NCBI RefSeq assembly: GCF_022376445.1
Contig: NW_025955358.1
Location: 1 to 35,741, forward strand
DNA: 35,741 nt
DNA from: Fomitopsis serialis
Taxonomy: Eukaryota > Basidiomycota > Agaricomycetes > Polyporales > Fomitopsidaceae
Reading direction: 5' to 3'
Shown here: positions 9,725-20,599 of the stretch, one piece after another
Layout of the letters: the number at the start of each line of letters is the position of its first letter
Numbering within the stretch: the first letter of the stretch is position 1
The notes under the pieces: model-generated
What the model was told of the DNA's origin: nothing
What the model saw: only the letters and a program-made list of their open reading frames with translations
Databases searched by the model: none
Position numbers and translations under genes: made by a program

Positions 9725-11952
9725 TCAGACCTCAGACTCGCCACTACTATCAATAATCAGCTGCCGACTCTTCTCAGATCGAGGTCGAATATCGCAGACA
9801 AACGGCTCAGGACGCCTATACATGTCATTAACGGCCTTGTTAATGTCATGGTACCGGAAAGGTTACTCACATGAGAGTCCCAGAGACGAACTTCGGTGCA
9901 GGTATGATCTCCACGCCGTGCTTATCCCGCGCCTTGCCGATGTTCATAGTCGCTATGATGCTGGCGCAAGCAAGCCACACAATGTCGTCGGCGAAGTATC
10001 GCCCCGGGCATATCCTGTACCTCGATGAGTCTCAGTCAATAGTTCACGCGACGCAGGTCTACCTTCTGCCGAAGCCGAAAACCAACTTCTTCGGATCTTT
10101 GAGGTCAGAGTCCTCATCCGCGGCGATCCCAAGGAATCTCTCAGGCTTGAAGGTGTCCGGATCTGGGTACACCTCAGGGTCTCGGAATATTGCCCTGTAT
10201 GGCACATCAGAGAGGTAGCTCAAGATGATTCATTAGCATACCATAGGTTTGATATTATTGTCGAGCCCTTAGGTATGCGATAGCCACGATACACGTCGTC
10301 TACCGCAGCTTGATGCGGGACCGCTGAGAACAAAGGTCAGTGACCACTGAGCAATGGACGATTATCGGTGGTCATTACACGTCGTCAACGCCGGACACCA
10401 CCTGCGTTGCGCATACGGCGTCAGCACAAAAGTCGTTGATCTATGATACAATCGTACCGGTAGACCTCTCTTATGATGCACTCGAGATATGGCAGCGAAG
10501 GTCTATCTCCGAAGCCCGGAAGCCTTGAATCGCCAATTGCATGTGTGAGTTCTTCCTGTGCCTTCTTGAATATGTCGGGATGCTGAACCATCACAAGTAC
10601 GAACACGATCATACTTGTCAACGACTGTCTTTTATGAATGATTTGCATCGCTCTAATGGACGTGATTGTGCTCACCGTGTCGGTCCCCGCTGATCGTCAA
10701 GACTGAGCTCAGCAGGATTGACTGACATGTTGACAGAGAAACTCTTACCGACATACAGCGTCCCCGTAGCACCCTTGATGTCGCGTTCGTCTCTCGCCGT
10801 CAAAGGTCCTTTCCTCGAGCAGTCTTCTATCAAGCGCGTCGTCAATGAGGGCTTCGCAATGCCGGCAGCCTATGTCGCGGATCAGCAGACGTTCGCACTG
10901 CGATTACAATTGGACGAATAGCACTCGCCATCTCCTTCTTGACCATTTGGTAGGGTATGTCTTCCATGGCCTCGATAGCTTTGCGCGCTTTTGCGGTAGC
11001 ATGCTTGAAGCCCATGCCGGGCAGCCACGCAGGTAGATATTTCACTACACACTCGAGTCAGACTCCTGCCAGCCCGTGTGCATCAATCACTCACGAATTG
11101 GGAAGAAATCTACCGGAGCCGAGCCAGTGCTACTGCCAACGAGACATGCTCTTATCCCGGCTTCCGTCGACTGAATGAGCGCATCGCCGTCCCATGACGT
11201 GACAGTGTGTCCATAACCGATCTCGAAGACTATCCCTGCCGCGTATCTGTTGGAATGAACATCAATAAGGTAGCACCGCCGCGCACCGTCCACCTCACCG
11301 TTTCAACTGATACACAAAGTCCTCGGGATTGCGCACGAGATCGAGTAGGAGACGGCGTACTTCCGTGCACTGTGTTGGGTGATAACTGTCCGCAGAACCC
11401 CTGGCGATGAACGCTTGTTGATACCACTTTCTGATGCGTTTCCAGGTATCGTTGTTTGGATTGAACGCGAGGTTTCCTGTCCACCCGACCCTGTAGCAAG
11501 ATAGCAATGAAGATCAATGAGCGATTTGTTCACGTGCCACTGATCGGACACTGTCAGACGTACATCTCTATGAAATGGACAAGTCGTGGTCGATTGGAGT
11601 AATTCACTCCGCGTTTTTCCATGAGATCAACAGCGGCCTTGGCTGAGCTGAGGATTATGACGGGTTGGGTAAAAATCTCAGCGTAGACAATGTCTCCTGT
11701 GGTTGATGTCGATCAGTTACCACTGCCGCGAAGGTATACATCGCGTCCATACATACCGTATTGAGTCGCCCATTCCATGAATGTTAGGTGTTGGTCGATC
11801 TCTGGTAGTTGATGGGCATTGCCGAAGAAGGGGACGCGCGGGGGCCCCGGGGGCAAATCATCATGTTTCGCCCGTCGCCTGAGAAGATACGAGAGAACTA
11901 TGGCGGCCAGGAACGGCCAAGCAACGCCCGTAAAGCTCGCTGAGATAGACAT
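9725..11952 (-). CDS. Cytochrome P450 monooxygenase B (intact, 13 exons)
   Basis: Membrane-anchored P450, substrate unknown. Exons from the start: 11952-11757, 11696-11564, 11490-11299, 11246-11095, 11044-10929, 10869-10749, 10689-10676, 10624-10458, 10401-10379, 10323-10242, 10194-10063, 10014-9871, 9815-9725; total 1563 nt, 520 aa. Signals: hydrophobic N-terminus, LPPGPPRVP hinge, GWTGN exon, I-helix A304-G-T-D-T308 on a 14-nt exon, K-helix E361-V-Y-R364, PERF, FGFGRRICPGR with Cys445. Intron 5 uses a GC donor (ATG|gcgagt ... catag): only this choice keeps exon 5 at the 116 nt seen in all paralogues and keeps frame into AKPSLTTRLIED. Closest relatives here are D (duplicate) and A (decayed). 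Divergent from the FAD monooxygenase across about 2.9 kb. Confidence 0.92.
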
Positions 11953-12000
11953 GATGGTAGAGGTCGCAGTGTAGTCCGAGTCGAGGTCAAGTCCTAGCCG

Positions 12001-12007
12001 TTATAAA
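12001..12007 (-). promoter_or_regulatory. TATA-like box of P450 B
   Basis: TTTATAA on the minus strand, 49 nt upstream of the start codon, at the position of the equivalent box in D and A. Confidence 0.55.
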
Positions 12008-12956
12008 CGACGCCGTCCGCGACGGAGCACATGATGTAGCATGCTCCGATTGACTGCTTCTCGAGCTGAGACGCATACACTGTCAGTAATTGTACGGCAT
12101 CTCTCCACATGTCCATGAATAACCTGATGTGTTCCTGAAGCTTCGACCCCAAGGCGCGCAATCCTACGTAATCCCGTAAGTATGTGCCACAGTCACATCC
12201 ATCGAAGCACCGTTATCCGAGGAGCGTTGGAACATGGAAGACGTGAGTGTGAAAATTTTGCACTCACTGATCAAAATCGCATAGGCTCACAATTGAATAT
12301 GGGTAACGGTAGGAGATGATACGCAGTGACATGACGCGATTCTCGTAACATGGGACTCTTGACCAAGATGCAGCACAAGGGCACGCGCATCCGGCACAGC
12401 TGAGGCTCACGCGTGTCAGCTATCACATCTCCCAATGAGCCGAATAGGTTTCGTACCTAGGTCTTCTGCGGCGTCGCTCCTCAGGCATTTGCTCGTGCAC
12501 AGATATGATACCGGTGACAGTGCTATTCACGACGCTTTCTCGTGCTCATGTCTCGTACATCCGACATCTGCTTGCAGACTCCAGAGGCTCCAAGGTGGAT
12601 ACTCGACGTCTCTGATATTCAGTAGCCGCGGCCGAATTCGCTATCTCATCCATCTCTCCTCGCAGTCTAGTGTTCTGTCATGGCCGAAGTTACGGTTGCA
12701 AGCGGCGCACGAGCAACTGACGACTTGGTTTGATTAAGTGTTGTGAGCCAAAACAATTGAAGAGTACACACCAATCGTTTTGGCACGGCAGTCTAGAGAA
12801 ATGGTCGAGGAAAGTCGAATTCATGGCGATGTACTGGCCTCTTCAAGTTGGTTCTTGCTGTTTTAGGACGTCTACGTTGCGACGCCACAACGCAACCTTT
12901 TTGGGTTCGCACGTGAGCCTGAGCTCGCGCGACCTCTTGCAGAACGACGATCGTAG

Positions 12957-12970
12957 CGGCGCAAGCGCCG
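12957..12970. repeat. Small perfect hairpin
   Basis: CGGCGC, two-base loop AA, GCGCCG: a perfect 6-bp GC-only stem about 110 nt left of the large hairpin at 13080. Confidence 0.5.
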
Positions 12971-13079
12971 ATCCCCGACTCCTGTATGGAACACAGCTAC
13001 TCAGCCTGCCACAGCGGCACCAGAGTATATTATGTATGTATTGTAATATTGTACCATCGGAGTGGTATGGAGACTCAAA

Positions 13080-13132
13080 TGGAAGCCCTCACGCCCGCGG
13101 TGGCTTCGCCGCCCGGGCGTCTCGGGCTTCCA
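13080..13132. repeat. 53-bp foldback (near-perfect hairpin)
   Basis: The outer arms TGGAAGCCC and GGGCTTCCA are exact reverse complements. Inside them ACGCCCG pairs with CGGGCGT, then GGTGGC pairs with GCCGCC (one G-T pair) around a three-base TTC loop; only a few bases bulge. GACTCA occurs just outside each end (13072-13077 and 13134-13139), like a short target-site duplication, though one or two extra bases separate it from the arms. Could be a miniature foldback element or a structured RNA end; no coding content. Confidence 0.7.
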
Positions 13133-13148
13133 CGACTCAGTACTCAGT

Positions 13149-13172
13149 ACTTATGTATCACAGTACATAAGT
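13149..13172. repeat. Perfect 9-bp inverted repeat
   Basis: ACTTATGTA, six-base loop TCACAG, TACATAAGT. It follows the direct repeat ACTCAGTACTCAGTAC (about 13135-13150) and lies 17 nt right of the 53-bp foldback. Confidence 0.6.
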
Positions 13173-14686
13173 CTGTAAGTGCAGGCTATCAAAAATGAGA
13201 GAAACTCTCCTGCATTTGGGAGGAGTCGTTTGATGGTCAGAGATCCAGGCGTCCAGACACAGCCAGATGCACGGAAGGATCCAACTGCCTCGAGCTGCCT
13301 CGTAGGACACTCGGGCATTGCTGCGATACCGTTTATGGGAGTTGCAAGTCACGTGTTTCCCACGGAGGGAGCGGCATTGCCGGCATCGTCTCAAGTTAGG
13401 GTGGACAAAGCCCTCCTCTCTCCCTCCGGTCGGAGTCGGGGATCAGTCTGACAGGCCCTCCATCCTCGTTGTGCTACCTTGAACGAACCAACTTTAAACC
13501 CTACCCCGTTTACGTCGCCTCGTTGAGGGAGGGCATGATGCAAAGTCGCTGCAAAAATCGAATATCACCAAACCTCGAATCTCCGCGCCCCGGCCCCTCA
13601 CCCGAAGGAGCCTGAGATCAGTGGTGGTGAGTGAAGGGGACATCAGGGTATGCGGGCGACAACGACGATCATTCCAAGTTGTATATGCGTTCTCCCGGGT
13701 TGCATTCGAGGCAAGCTGCGGGTATGTCAGACTCGAAGTTCCATATCGCAAATCAAGGACAGCCCGTGTGTGGTGTTTCTCATCACGAAGCCAGTCAATC
13801 AGTGAGTGGGTGACAGTGCCAGAGATCATTTTGCGCCTGCTGCTTGTAGCGTAGCTCGCATTCCCCTCCGTCTCTCCTCCCCTCGTGTCATTGTCACTGC
13901 CCCAGAGGCATCTCATCCATTTTCGTCGATGGAAAGCGGGGGACGTGGCACTCCCACATGTACCTGGAAAATGCATATTTTTGCTGCTCAGGTCGTGAGC
14001 TGGATCCGCATCGGGACTCAGAGAAAATGCGCTGCTTGAGTGCATTCCATTTCACCGATTGCGGATCAGTCACATTCCATACTCACTCAGTACGTGTTTC
14101 AGGATCTGCGGGCGGTCGAACGAAGAAACTCCTACGCGCTTGCTATCGAGCCCAAATCGAGGTCCTCTTCGCTGATCTCTCGTGGTCAGACTGCACAGCG
14201 AGGTAAATGTCTGTCAGAGTTGGTGATGACGGCTTCTCCAGCCATTCGACACGAATGCAATGGCACGTCCTCACGTTCACTACGAGTGTGACCGCAATGT
14301 CTGGAAGTTCTCCGCTTGGCGGGATAGCATCGCCGCTGTCTCAAGTCGACCTTCCTTGTGGGCAACCTCTCCAAGTCGGCGAATTCGTAAGCCAGCGAAG
14401 GGGCTCACGGAAAGGGATTCGATGTATGGATATTCCGAGCTGAATACTTTTCCGAGATCTGCGCTTCATATTCCTAAGGTCGAGCTCACACTGTTGCGTT
14501 ATAATAGAGTCCTCAATCTTGTGGGCTCATGCCGAGATTCGTGGAATGTGCCGCCGTCGGCGCTGTGAGCGCGGAGGAGTCAATACCAGTCGATCCCGAC
14601 TAGCGCTCAACGAAGCCAGCCTTCTTGATCAGCAGATTTGATCGTATCGGGGACTACGGTTAGCTTTGTGCAGTCATCCAGGTTTT

Positions 14687-14694
14687 CTATATAG
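14687..14694 (+). promoter_or_regulatory. TATA-like box and CT-rich tract before the FAD monooxygenase
   Basis: CTATATAG followed at once by a pyrimidine-rich run (about 14695-14712), about 130 nt upstream of the start codon. This arrangement is common at fungal transcription starts; assignment is by position only. Confidence 0.4.
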
Positions 14695-14824
14695 CTCCTC
14701 GCTCCTCCTCAGTGCATACCTCTACGGCCTTGTCCTCAGCTGCAGGCGTCCCTTCCGACTTCCCCTCGTCCCTAGATAGTCGAGACGTTGACATAGCCGG
14801 GCACGCGATCAATATTCATTCAAC

Positions 14825-16990
14825 ATGGAATACAAGCCGGCTGTTCTCATCGTATGCGAAGCTAGTCAGCCGTCAGCGGGAATTGCTGACACGCTATCAC
14901 ACAGGTCGGAGCCGGGCCCACCGGTCTAGTGCTCGCTCTTTCGCTGCTCAAGAATGGTGTCCCTATCCGTATCATCGAGAACTCGAGTGTTCCTCGCGGG
15001 GGCGCCCGTGGCACAGCCATACAGGTATGGCCATGCGTTCGAAGCGATGTCCTACGCTGATATCGTGTTGCTGTCCAGCCTCGTACCCTAGAACTGTTGG
15101 CGTTTCTCGGGGTTGTACATGATGTATTTGCGATCTCTACCCCGCCGCTTTTGATGGCTACACATGGGACCGGTCAGGAAGTCTTGAAGATCACAAGATG
15201 GGAGCAAGATGCCGGTCCATCCCCTCACATTCCCTATGTGCGCGTGATTTCTGATGTTTAAATGGATTGGAGTGTGCTTATCTTTATGCCTCACAGCCCC
15301 GGGTCGCCTCCTCTTGCCAGGCCGAGTTCGAGAAAGTCCTAAGGAAGCACATTGAGGAGCTGGGCGCGAAGGTAGAACATGGAGTGGAACTCACGACGTT
15401 TGAGCAGCACGCCCATGGAGTGGTAGCGCATCTTCGGGTTTCGTCCAAATCTGGCGACGCTACATCTGAAGAAACAGTTGAGTGCGCGTACATGGTCGGT
15501 GGAGATGGTGCGAAAGGTAGGCCTACGTTATTGCAGCAAAGCGAGTCGAGACATAATTCGAGATTGATCAGGGCACATCCGGAAGAGTCTCGGCCTGTCT
15601 TTTCTGGGCGAGACTAAGGAAGCGGAACGCATGTTCACAGCAAATGTAGACGTTGACGGTCTCGACGGAGAGGTGCGTCTCGCTCTCGTTATTGCCATCA
15701 CATCGGAAGCTCACCGTGTAACAGTATTGGCACACGTGGGGGACATTCAACACAGCGGGGTCAGTGGATTACCCTAGAATACAATCACGGCCTCTGACAG
15801 TTGTGCAGGTTCGCGCTGAAGCCTCTCAAACCGGCTCCTCTATTCCAGGTTCAAGCATTGGGTCCCGATCTGCCTGAAACCCTTCCCACCGACACTGAGG
15901 GTATTCAGCGACTGTTCGAATCGATCAGCGGTAGTCAGGATATCACCTTGTCTAACGCCGCTTGGGTCTCGACGTGGAAGTGAGTGCTATATAGGAGTGC
16001 TACAGTATCAACCCTCACGACACTCTGAAGGGCGAACATTCGAATGGCAAATACTTTCAGCGTCGGAAGGGTCTTCTTGGCTGGAGGTACGTGTGTACCG
16101 CGAACTCGGTACAAAAAGACTCATATTTTCTATGCAGACAGCGCGCACTGCCATTCGCCAGCAGGCGGTCAAGGCGCGAACACCGCCATGCAGGATGCGG
16201 TGAGTATAGTATATACCGCTGATCAGGGCTGTATAGAAAGATAGCTGACCCGAGCTCGCAGTTCAATCTGGCCTGGAAGCTCGCGCTTGTCATTCGCGGG
16301 CTTGCTTCGCCTGCTCTTCTCAGAACCTATGATGCTGAGCGTGTGCCAGTCGTGGCGGAGATGCTCAGTTTGTCCACGGAGCTTCATTCTCTCGCCTTCA
16401 GCCGGCCCCGCGCCTCGGCTGTCGACGCAGGCGAAGAGATTAGCAACGACAAAGCCATGTTCCGTCCTAGGAAGCTGCTTCAGCTCGGAATCAACTACCG
16501 ATGGTCGCCCATTGTCCTGGAAGCTCGCGCGGGTGAAGACGATGCATCAGCGAACGATCCGTACGGGCAGGAGACGTCAAAACTACGCGCTGGCGACCGT
16601 GCACCGGATGCGACGCCGCTCGTCGATGCGGACAACACTCCGGCTGGTGTCATTACGTTGCACTCGACTTTCTCCGTCGAGCACCATACAATTCTCGCCT
16701 TCCCGTCCGCCGCAGATACGCTCGCAATCCTCGAACCTTTGACAAAGCATGTTGACGTAGGACTGGCAGGAATCTCCGTCGTTCATCGGAGTGTGCCGGG
16801 CAGGGAGATGCAACTCAAAGGTTCGCGAGCCCTCGTCGATGTCGAAGGGACGGCCCATGCTGGTTATGACGTGCACGGCGATGGACTCTCCTTCGTGGTG
16901 ATCAGACCGGATGGCATCATTGGAGCGTATACGCATGATATGGGCGATATTGACCGTTACTTCGCAGCAGTGCAAGGGTTCGCTGCTTGA
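14825..16990 (+). CDS. FAD-dependent monooxygenase (PheA/TfdB aromatic hydroxylase type)
   Basis: Flavin monooxygenase of the p-hydroxybenzoate hydroxylase superfamily, using NAD(P)H and O2 to hydroxylate a ring or unsaturated carbon; soluble, no signal peptide. Exons: 14825-14851, 14905-15024, 15079-15237, 15297-15516, 15572-15672, 15725-15759, 15809-15979, 16031-16086, 16138-16199, 16262-16990; total 1680 nt, 559 aa. Motifs: Rossmann G11-A-G-P-T-G16; G171-D-G173 (FAD/NADPH site); G296-D-S-A-H300 running into P-A-G-G-Q-G-A-N311; RAGDRAPD at about 426; C-terminal thioredoxin-like segment with VVIRPDG. Length and motif order match phenol 2-monooxygenase-like fungal enzymes. Between P450s B and E in the terpenoid locus, so a tailoring role is likely, but its substrate could equally be an unrelated phenol. 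Confidence 0.94.
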
Positions 16991-18213
16991 CAGGTACTTG
17001 GCACGAGCGGGTAGTATAGACTCGAGGTCTACGTCATGTGGAGAATTCAGAGTGTATAAGCGTGATCCTTGGTGGAATTTCCGAGCAATATTCCAGGTAA
17101 GTTAGAATGGCGAGAGCTCGGACTCGGTGGGACTTACTTATAGACTTTACAATGCAGACGCCTGTCTTGTTTGGTCTTGCTGTGCAACTGTGACATTGAT
17201 TCCTGACACCTCGCATCTACGACTCACGTCATCATGGAAGGAATCACCGGGCTTTGTTCCCGAACCGCTCTAGCACCCGACGAGTACTATCTTGAAAGTG
17301 GTGAGATCCGACGTAATTCGTGGTACAATGCGGCCTACTAGTATCATGACTGTAGAATCAGCAACACAGCACTTCACGGGCTTATTCTGACGCAATATCT
17401 GCTACTGAGAGGAGGTCGAGGTCGCAGGAAACCCGTACCAGTTTTCAGATTGTCGTCGGAACTTAGTATCGCGAATACGACGCGGTACAACTGCGACGAG
17501 TAATGACTCATCATCACGACGCAGGTGCTTGAGGGTCGGGGTGCAGACCGGAAGGCTTGGTGGGAAACTCCAAGGTATATATTGTTTCACCTGCTAGTAT
17601 CTACTTATACATATATAGAGACTAATCAGGTATGACGGCGTCGGACGCCGCGCATCGCACACGGTAAGTAGCCTCGAGGCTATCGTCTAGGGCGCCGAGC
17701 GATGTATAGTCGGCCATAAGCGCCGGCAGGACCATACGCCGAGGACCGCATGTCGGCCTCGAGTCTAAAGTGTATGTTCTGTTCATACCTTCCATCTCTG
17801 CAGATCACATACTCCGACACCTAGCTAATTAGTGATACTCCGAGTCGCGCAGCTCCACTACCGTGTTAGCCGTGTGCGACGCTCCCATGCCAGTGGCACC
17901 GGCGTAGCCGAAGTATGTACTCACAAGGAGCCCTATACAAGCCTTATATCACAAAAAGCGTTATTTGCAGGGCAGACGATCTGCCCAGGCGAATGCGGTA
18001 GGGGACGTATGGAAATTGAGTGCCATATTGACAGTGATTGACTCGCAATCAACTACTACTAGCAGCGGCCTACTAGGCTAACATCGGGTTATCTGCAGGG
18101 CGACTTTCGAAGCCTTGGGTATACCATCTACCTACCCCACGTCCTAAGTCAAGAAGTGACGTTGCTCACTATTCTTGAAACCTCACGCCGAATACCCCGT
18201 TGTACGTTCAGCC
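16991..18213. other. Intergenic, nothing recognised
   Basis: 1.2 kb between the FAD monooxygenase and P450 E, both on the plus strand. It holds the end of one and the promoter of the other. A short palindromic stem GGCGTCggaCGCC sits near 17640. No exon-like similarity to any gene in the window. Confidence 0.45.
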
Positions 18214-20449
18214 ATGTCTCTACTCGTGGATGTCCCGCTGCAAATTCTTCTTGCTACCGTCTCAGCTACTCTAATCGGTTGTATCTTGCTCTATGTGACC
18301 CGCTTTACCTTCGCGGGTGACCTCCCTCCGGGCCCTCGTCCTCTTCCGTTGATAGGGAATGCCCATCAGTTCCCGATGAAATATGTAGAGAGAACATTTG
18401 CAGGTTGGAGTGATCAATACGGTGCGCTTCATGCGCAGTGGTCCATGCCTGGTTGCTTACATCGGTGACAAACCACAGGAGACATTATATTCCTCAGAAT
18501 ATTCACGCGTCCGATGTTGATCGTCAATTCTACAACAGCTGCGCGAGAACTTCTGGAGAAACGAAGCGCAAAGTCTTCCGATCGGCCATCGTCAGTCCTC
18601 ATGACGGATTTGTGAGTGATTATTCCCTCAGCTCAAGCGATGGCTCGCCGAGCAGAGCGACCGACCATAGGTTCGGATGGGGCAACGTGATCGCGACCTT
18701 GCCGATGGGCGAACGACTTAACAAACATCGACGATGGATCCATTCTACATTCTTTACCGAAGGCTCGCTCAGTCAGTTCGCGTCAGCTCAGGCAAGAGAG
18801 ACCCGGACGCTTATTGGGGGACTCTTGCGCACACCAGAGCGACACGCAGCTCACGTTCACAGGTATTGATCAGTCATGATTGGATGCGTGCAGTCCTCGT
18901 CTGACATAGTTTTACCAGACTCGCGTCATCCCTCGTCCTGGAAGCCCTCTACGGGCACACTATCACATCAGAGGATGACGAATACCTCACTTACGCTGAA
19001 CAAGCATTGATAGGCACAGCGGAAGCAGCAGCACCTGGTGCTGCGATTGTAGATTTCCTTCCTTTTCGTGAGTGACCAGCGAGCGATTATGCGCGCACCA
19101 CGGTTTCACGCGGAAAGCTGCTCTCGATAGTGCGCTATGTCCCCGCATGGTTTCCAGGCGCGGACTTCAAGAGACGGGCAATAAAGACGAAAGCTGCTGT
19201 GCATCTTGCGCATACGAAGCCATACGAGCTAGTTGAGAGACTCATGGTACGTGCGGGACGCTGTACGGCCGACTCTGACAGCGAACCTGACCATCCCATC
19301 CAGGCTTCAGGGGACGAGAAGCCATCGCTAGTTAGGTCTCTTATTGAGCAGTATACAGCGAAGGGTACGTTGGCTGCAGAACGGTATGACATCATGAACG
19401 TCGGAGCAATAACCTATGTCGGTACGTGTCAGTAGTTCTCGCGGCAACCGCACTCGCAACTCAGACGTCTTGTAGCTGCAATTGACACCGTTCGTTCGCC
19501 GTTTACTTCAAACATCGTCGCGTTGATCCCAAAGACAGACACAATCGGTGTTGCTGAACTTCATCCTAGCTATGGTCCTTCATCCTGAGGTTTTTGTCAA
19601 AGCTCAAGAGGAAATCGACCGCGTCGTTGGCAATGATCGCTTGCCAGAGCCTAGCGACAGGGACTCGCTACCCTACCTCGAGTGCATCCTTAGAGAGGTT
19701 TATCGGTACGTCGCTTTTGATGTCATCACGACGGCGTAGCCTTACACGAACAGGTGGAATCCCCCTGGACCTCTAGGTATATTGCGCGTCGGCCGAAACG
19801 ATGCATGAATGTACTAAAAAGCTTCTGTAGGTCTTCCGCATGTACTTAGTGAAGAAGACACGTACAGAGGTTACCGCCTTCCAAAGGGTTGCATGATCCT
19901 CGCGAACCTCTGGTTGGTACAAAGCTACAACGACAATCGTCCCACTCGCTCACTGCCTGCCTGTCAGGTTCATGACCCATAATGCGGAGCTCTATCCCGA
20001 ACCGGAGGCATTCCGCCCGGAACGTTTCTGGGGCCTATCTGAGGAGGAGTTAGAGGAGTTGTGTCCTCGCAACGTCATCTTCGGCTACGGCAGGCGGTGC
20101 GCTGGACATTTTGAGTCACCCAGGATTTCAGATACTGAGACCAGACTTCATTATTGCAGGATTTGTCCGGGTCGCCGATTCGCTGACAGGAGTATCTGGT
20201 TGGCCATGGCCGCTATGATCGCTGCTTTGGACATACGGAAAGCACGCGATGCGTCAGGCGAGGAGATAACTCCCCGGATGGCCTTCACCTCTGGCTCAGT
20301 AACAAGGTGTGTAACCGCGTGGGGTCTCACATGGACAGATTGGTTCGCTAAAGGCTATTCCATACAGCCACGCTGAAGACTTTGTGTGTTCCATCTCGCC
20401 GCGCGCCGCTGCCGCGAGTCTGATAGCTACATCGGTACTAACAGCCTGA
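18214..20449 (+). CDS. Cytochrome P450 monooxygenase E (intact, 13 exons)
   Basis: The only complete P450 on the plus strand. Exons: 18214-18421, 18479-18611, 18671-18862, 18919-19067, 19131-19246, 19304-19421, 19476-19489, 19539-19705, 19754-19776, 19831-19912, 19968-20096, 20160-20306, 20368-20449; total 1560 nt, 519 aa. Hydrophobic N-terminus ([18 protein letters not shown]), [10 protein letters not shown] hinge, I-helix A306-A-I-D-T310 (Ala where Gly is usual), K-helix E363-V-Y-R366, PERF, FGYGRRICPGR with Cys446. The last acceptor is catacag at 20367; the frame then gives [10 protein letters not shown] like the paralogues. It has no close duplicate here, so it is a distinct subfamily. 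Same direction as the FAD monooxygenase; 3' end converges on C2 with 233 nt between stop codons. Confidence 0.93.
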
Positions 20450-20599
20450 ATGAACTGTGATTATGTACGTTCGCCACGGTGCCTGCTACTCAGAACCTCG
20501 AGACACAGTATACCAGTGTCGACTGTACAATCGGAGTGTTGCTATCATGTGTTGAATATATATCTCATGTTTTCGTTTCAGACAGGCCCGGGGAACAAT

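Larger units (their letters stand above)
9655..12660. repeat. Segmental duplication unit, copy 1 (P450 B)
   Basis: Similar throughout to 25105-28045 in the same orientation: the P450 with all introns, a short downstream flank (GTACGGGAC, CGGCTCAG), and about 700 nt upstream. Upstream matches include CTGAAGCTTCGACCCCAAGGCGCG at about 12143 and 27553 (given here only as location), GTACCTAGGTCTTCTG at about 12452 and 27826, and TTCAGTAGCCGCGGCCG at about 12618 and 28000. A third, more decayed copy of the P450 and part of the promoter is locus A (CTGAAGCTTCGGCCCCAA near 2312). Confidence 0.85.
12661..14686. other. Gene-poor spacer with hairpins
   Basis: About 2 kb beyond the end of the B duplication unit without a recognisable gene. 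Open frames exist (for example 14045-13494 minus, 183 codons; 12730-13170 plus, 146 codons), but none shows a known motif, compatible exons or similarity to neighbours. The stretch 12957-13172 is unusually rich in inverted repeats, listed separately. Confidence 0.45.

Noticed and set aside
10870..10928. GT donors (GTGCTATT, GTCCAATT) for intron 5 of P450 B
   Set aside because: Both are phase 1 while the next exon needs phase 0; only the GC donor gives 116 nt and an open frame in B, D and A.
13494..14045. 183-codon open frame on the minus strand
   Set aside because: No recognisable domain, no sensible exon neighbours; could not be supported beyond being open.
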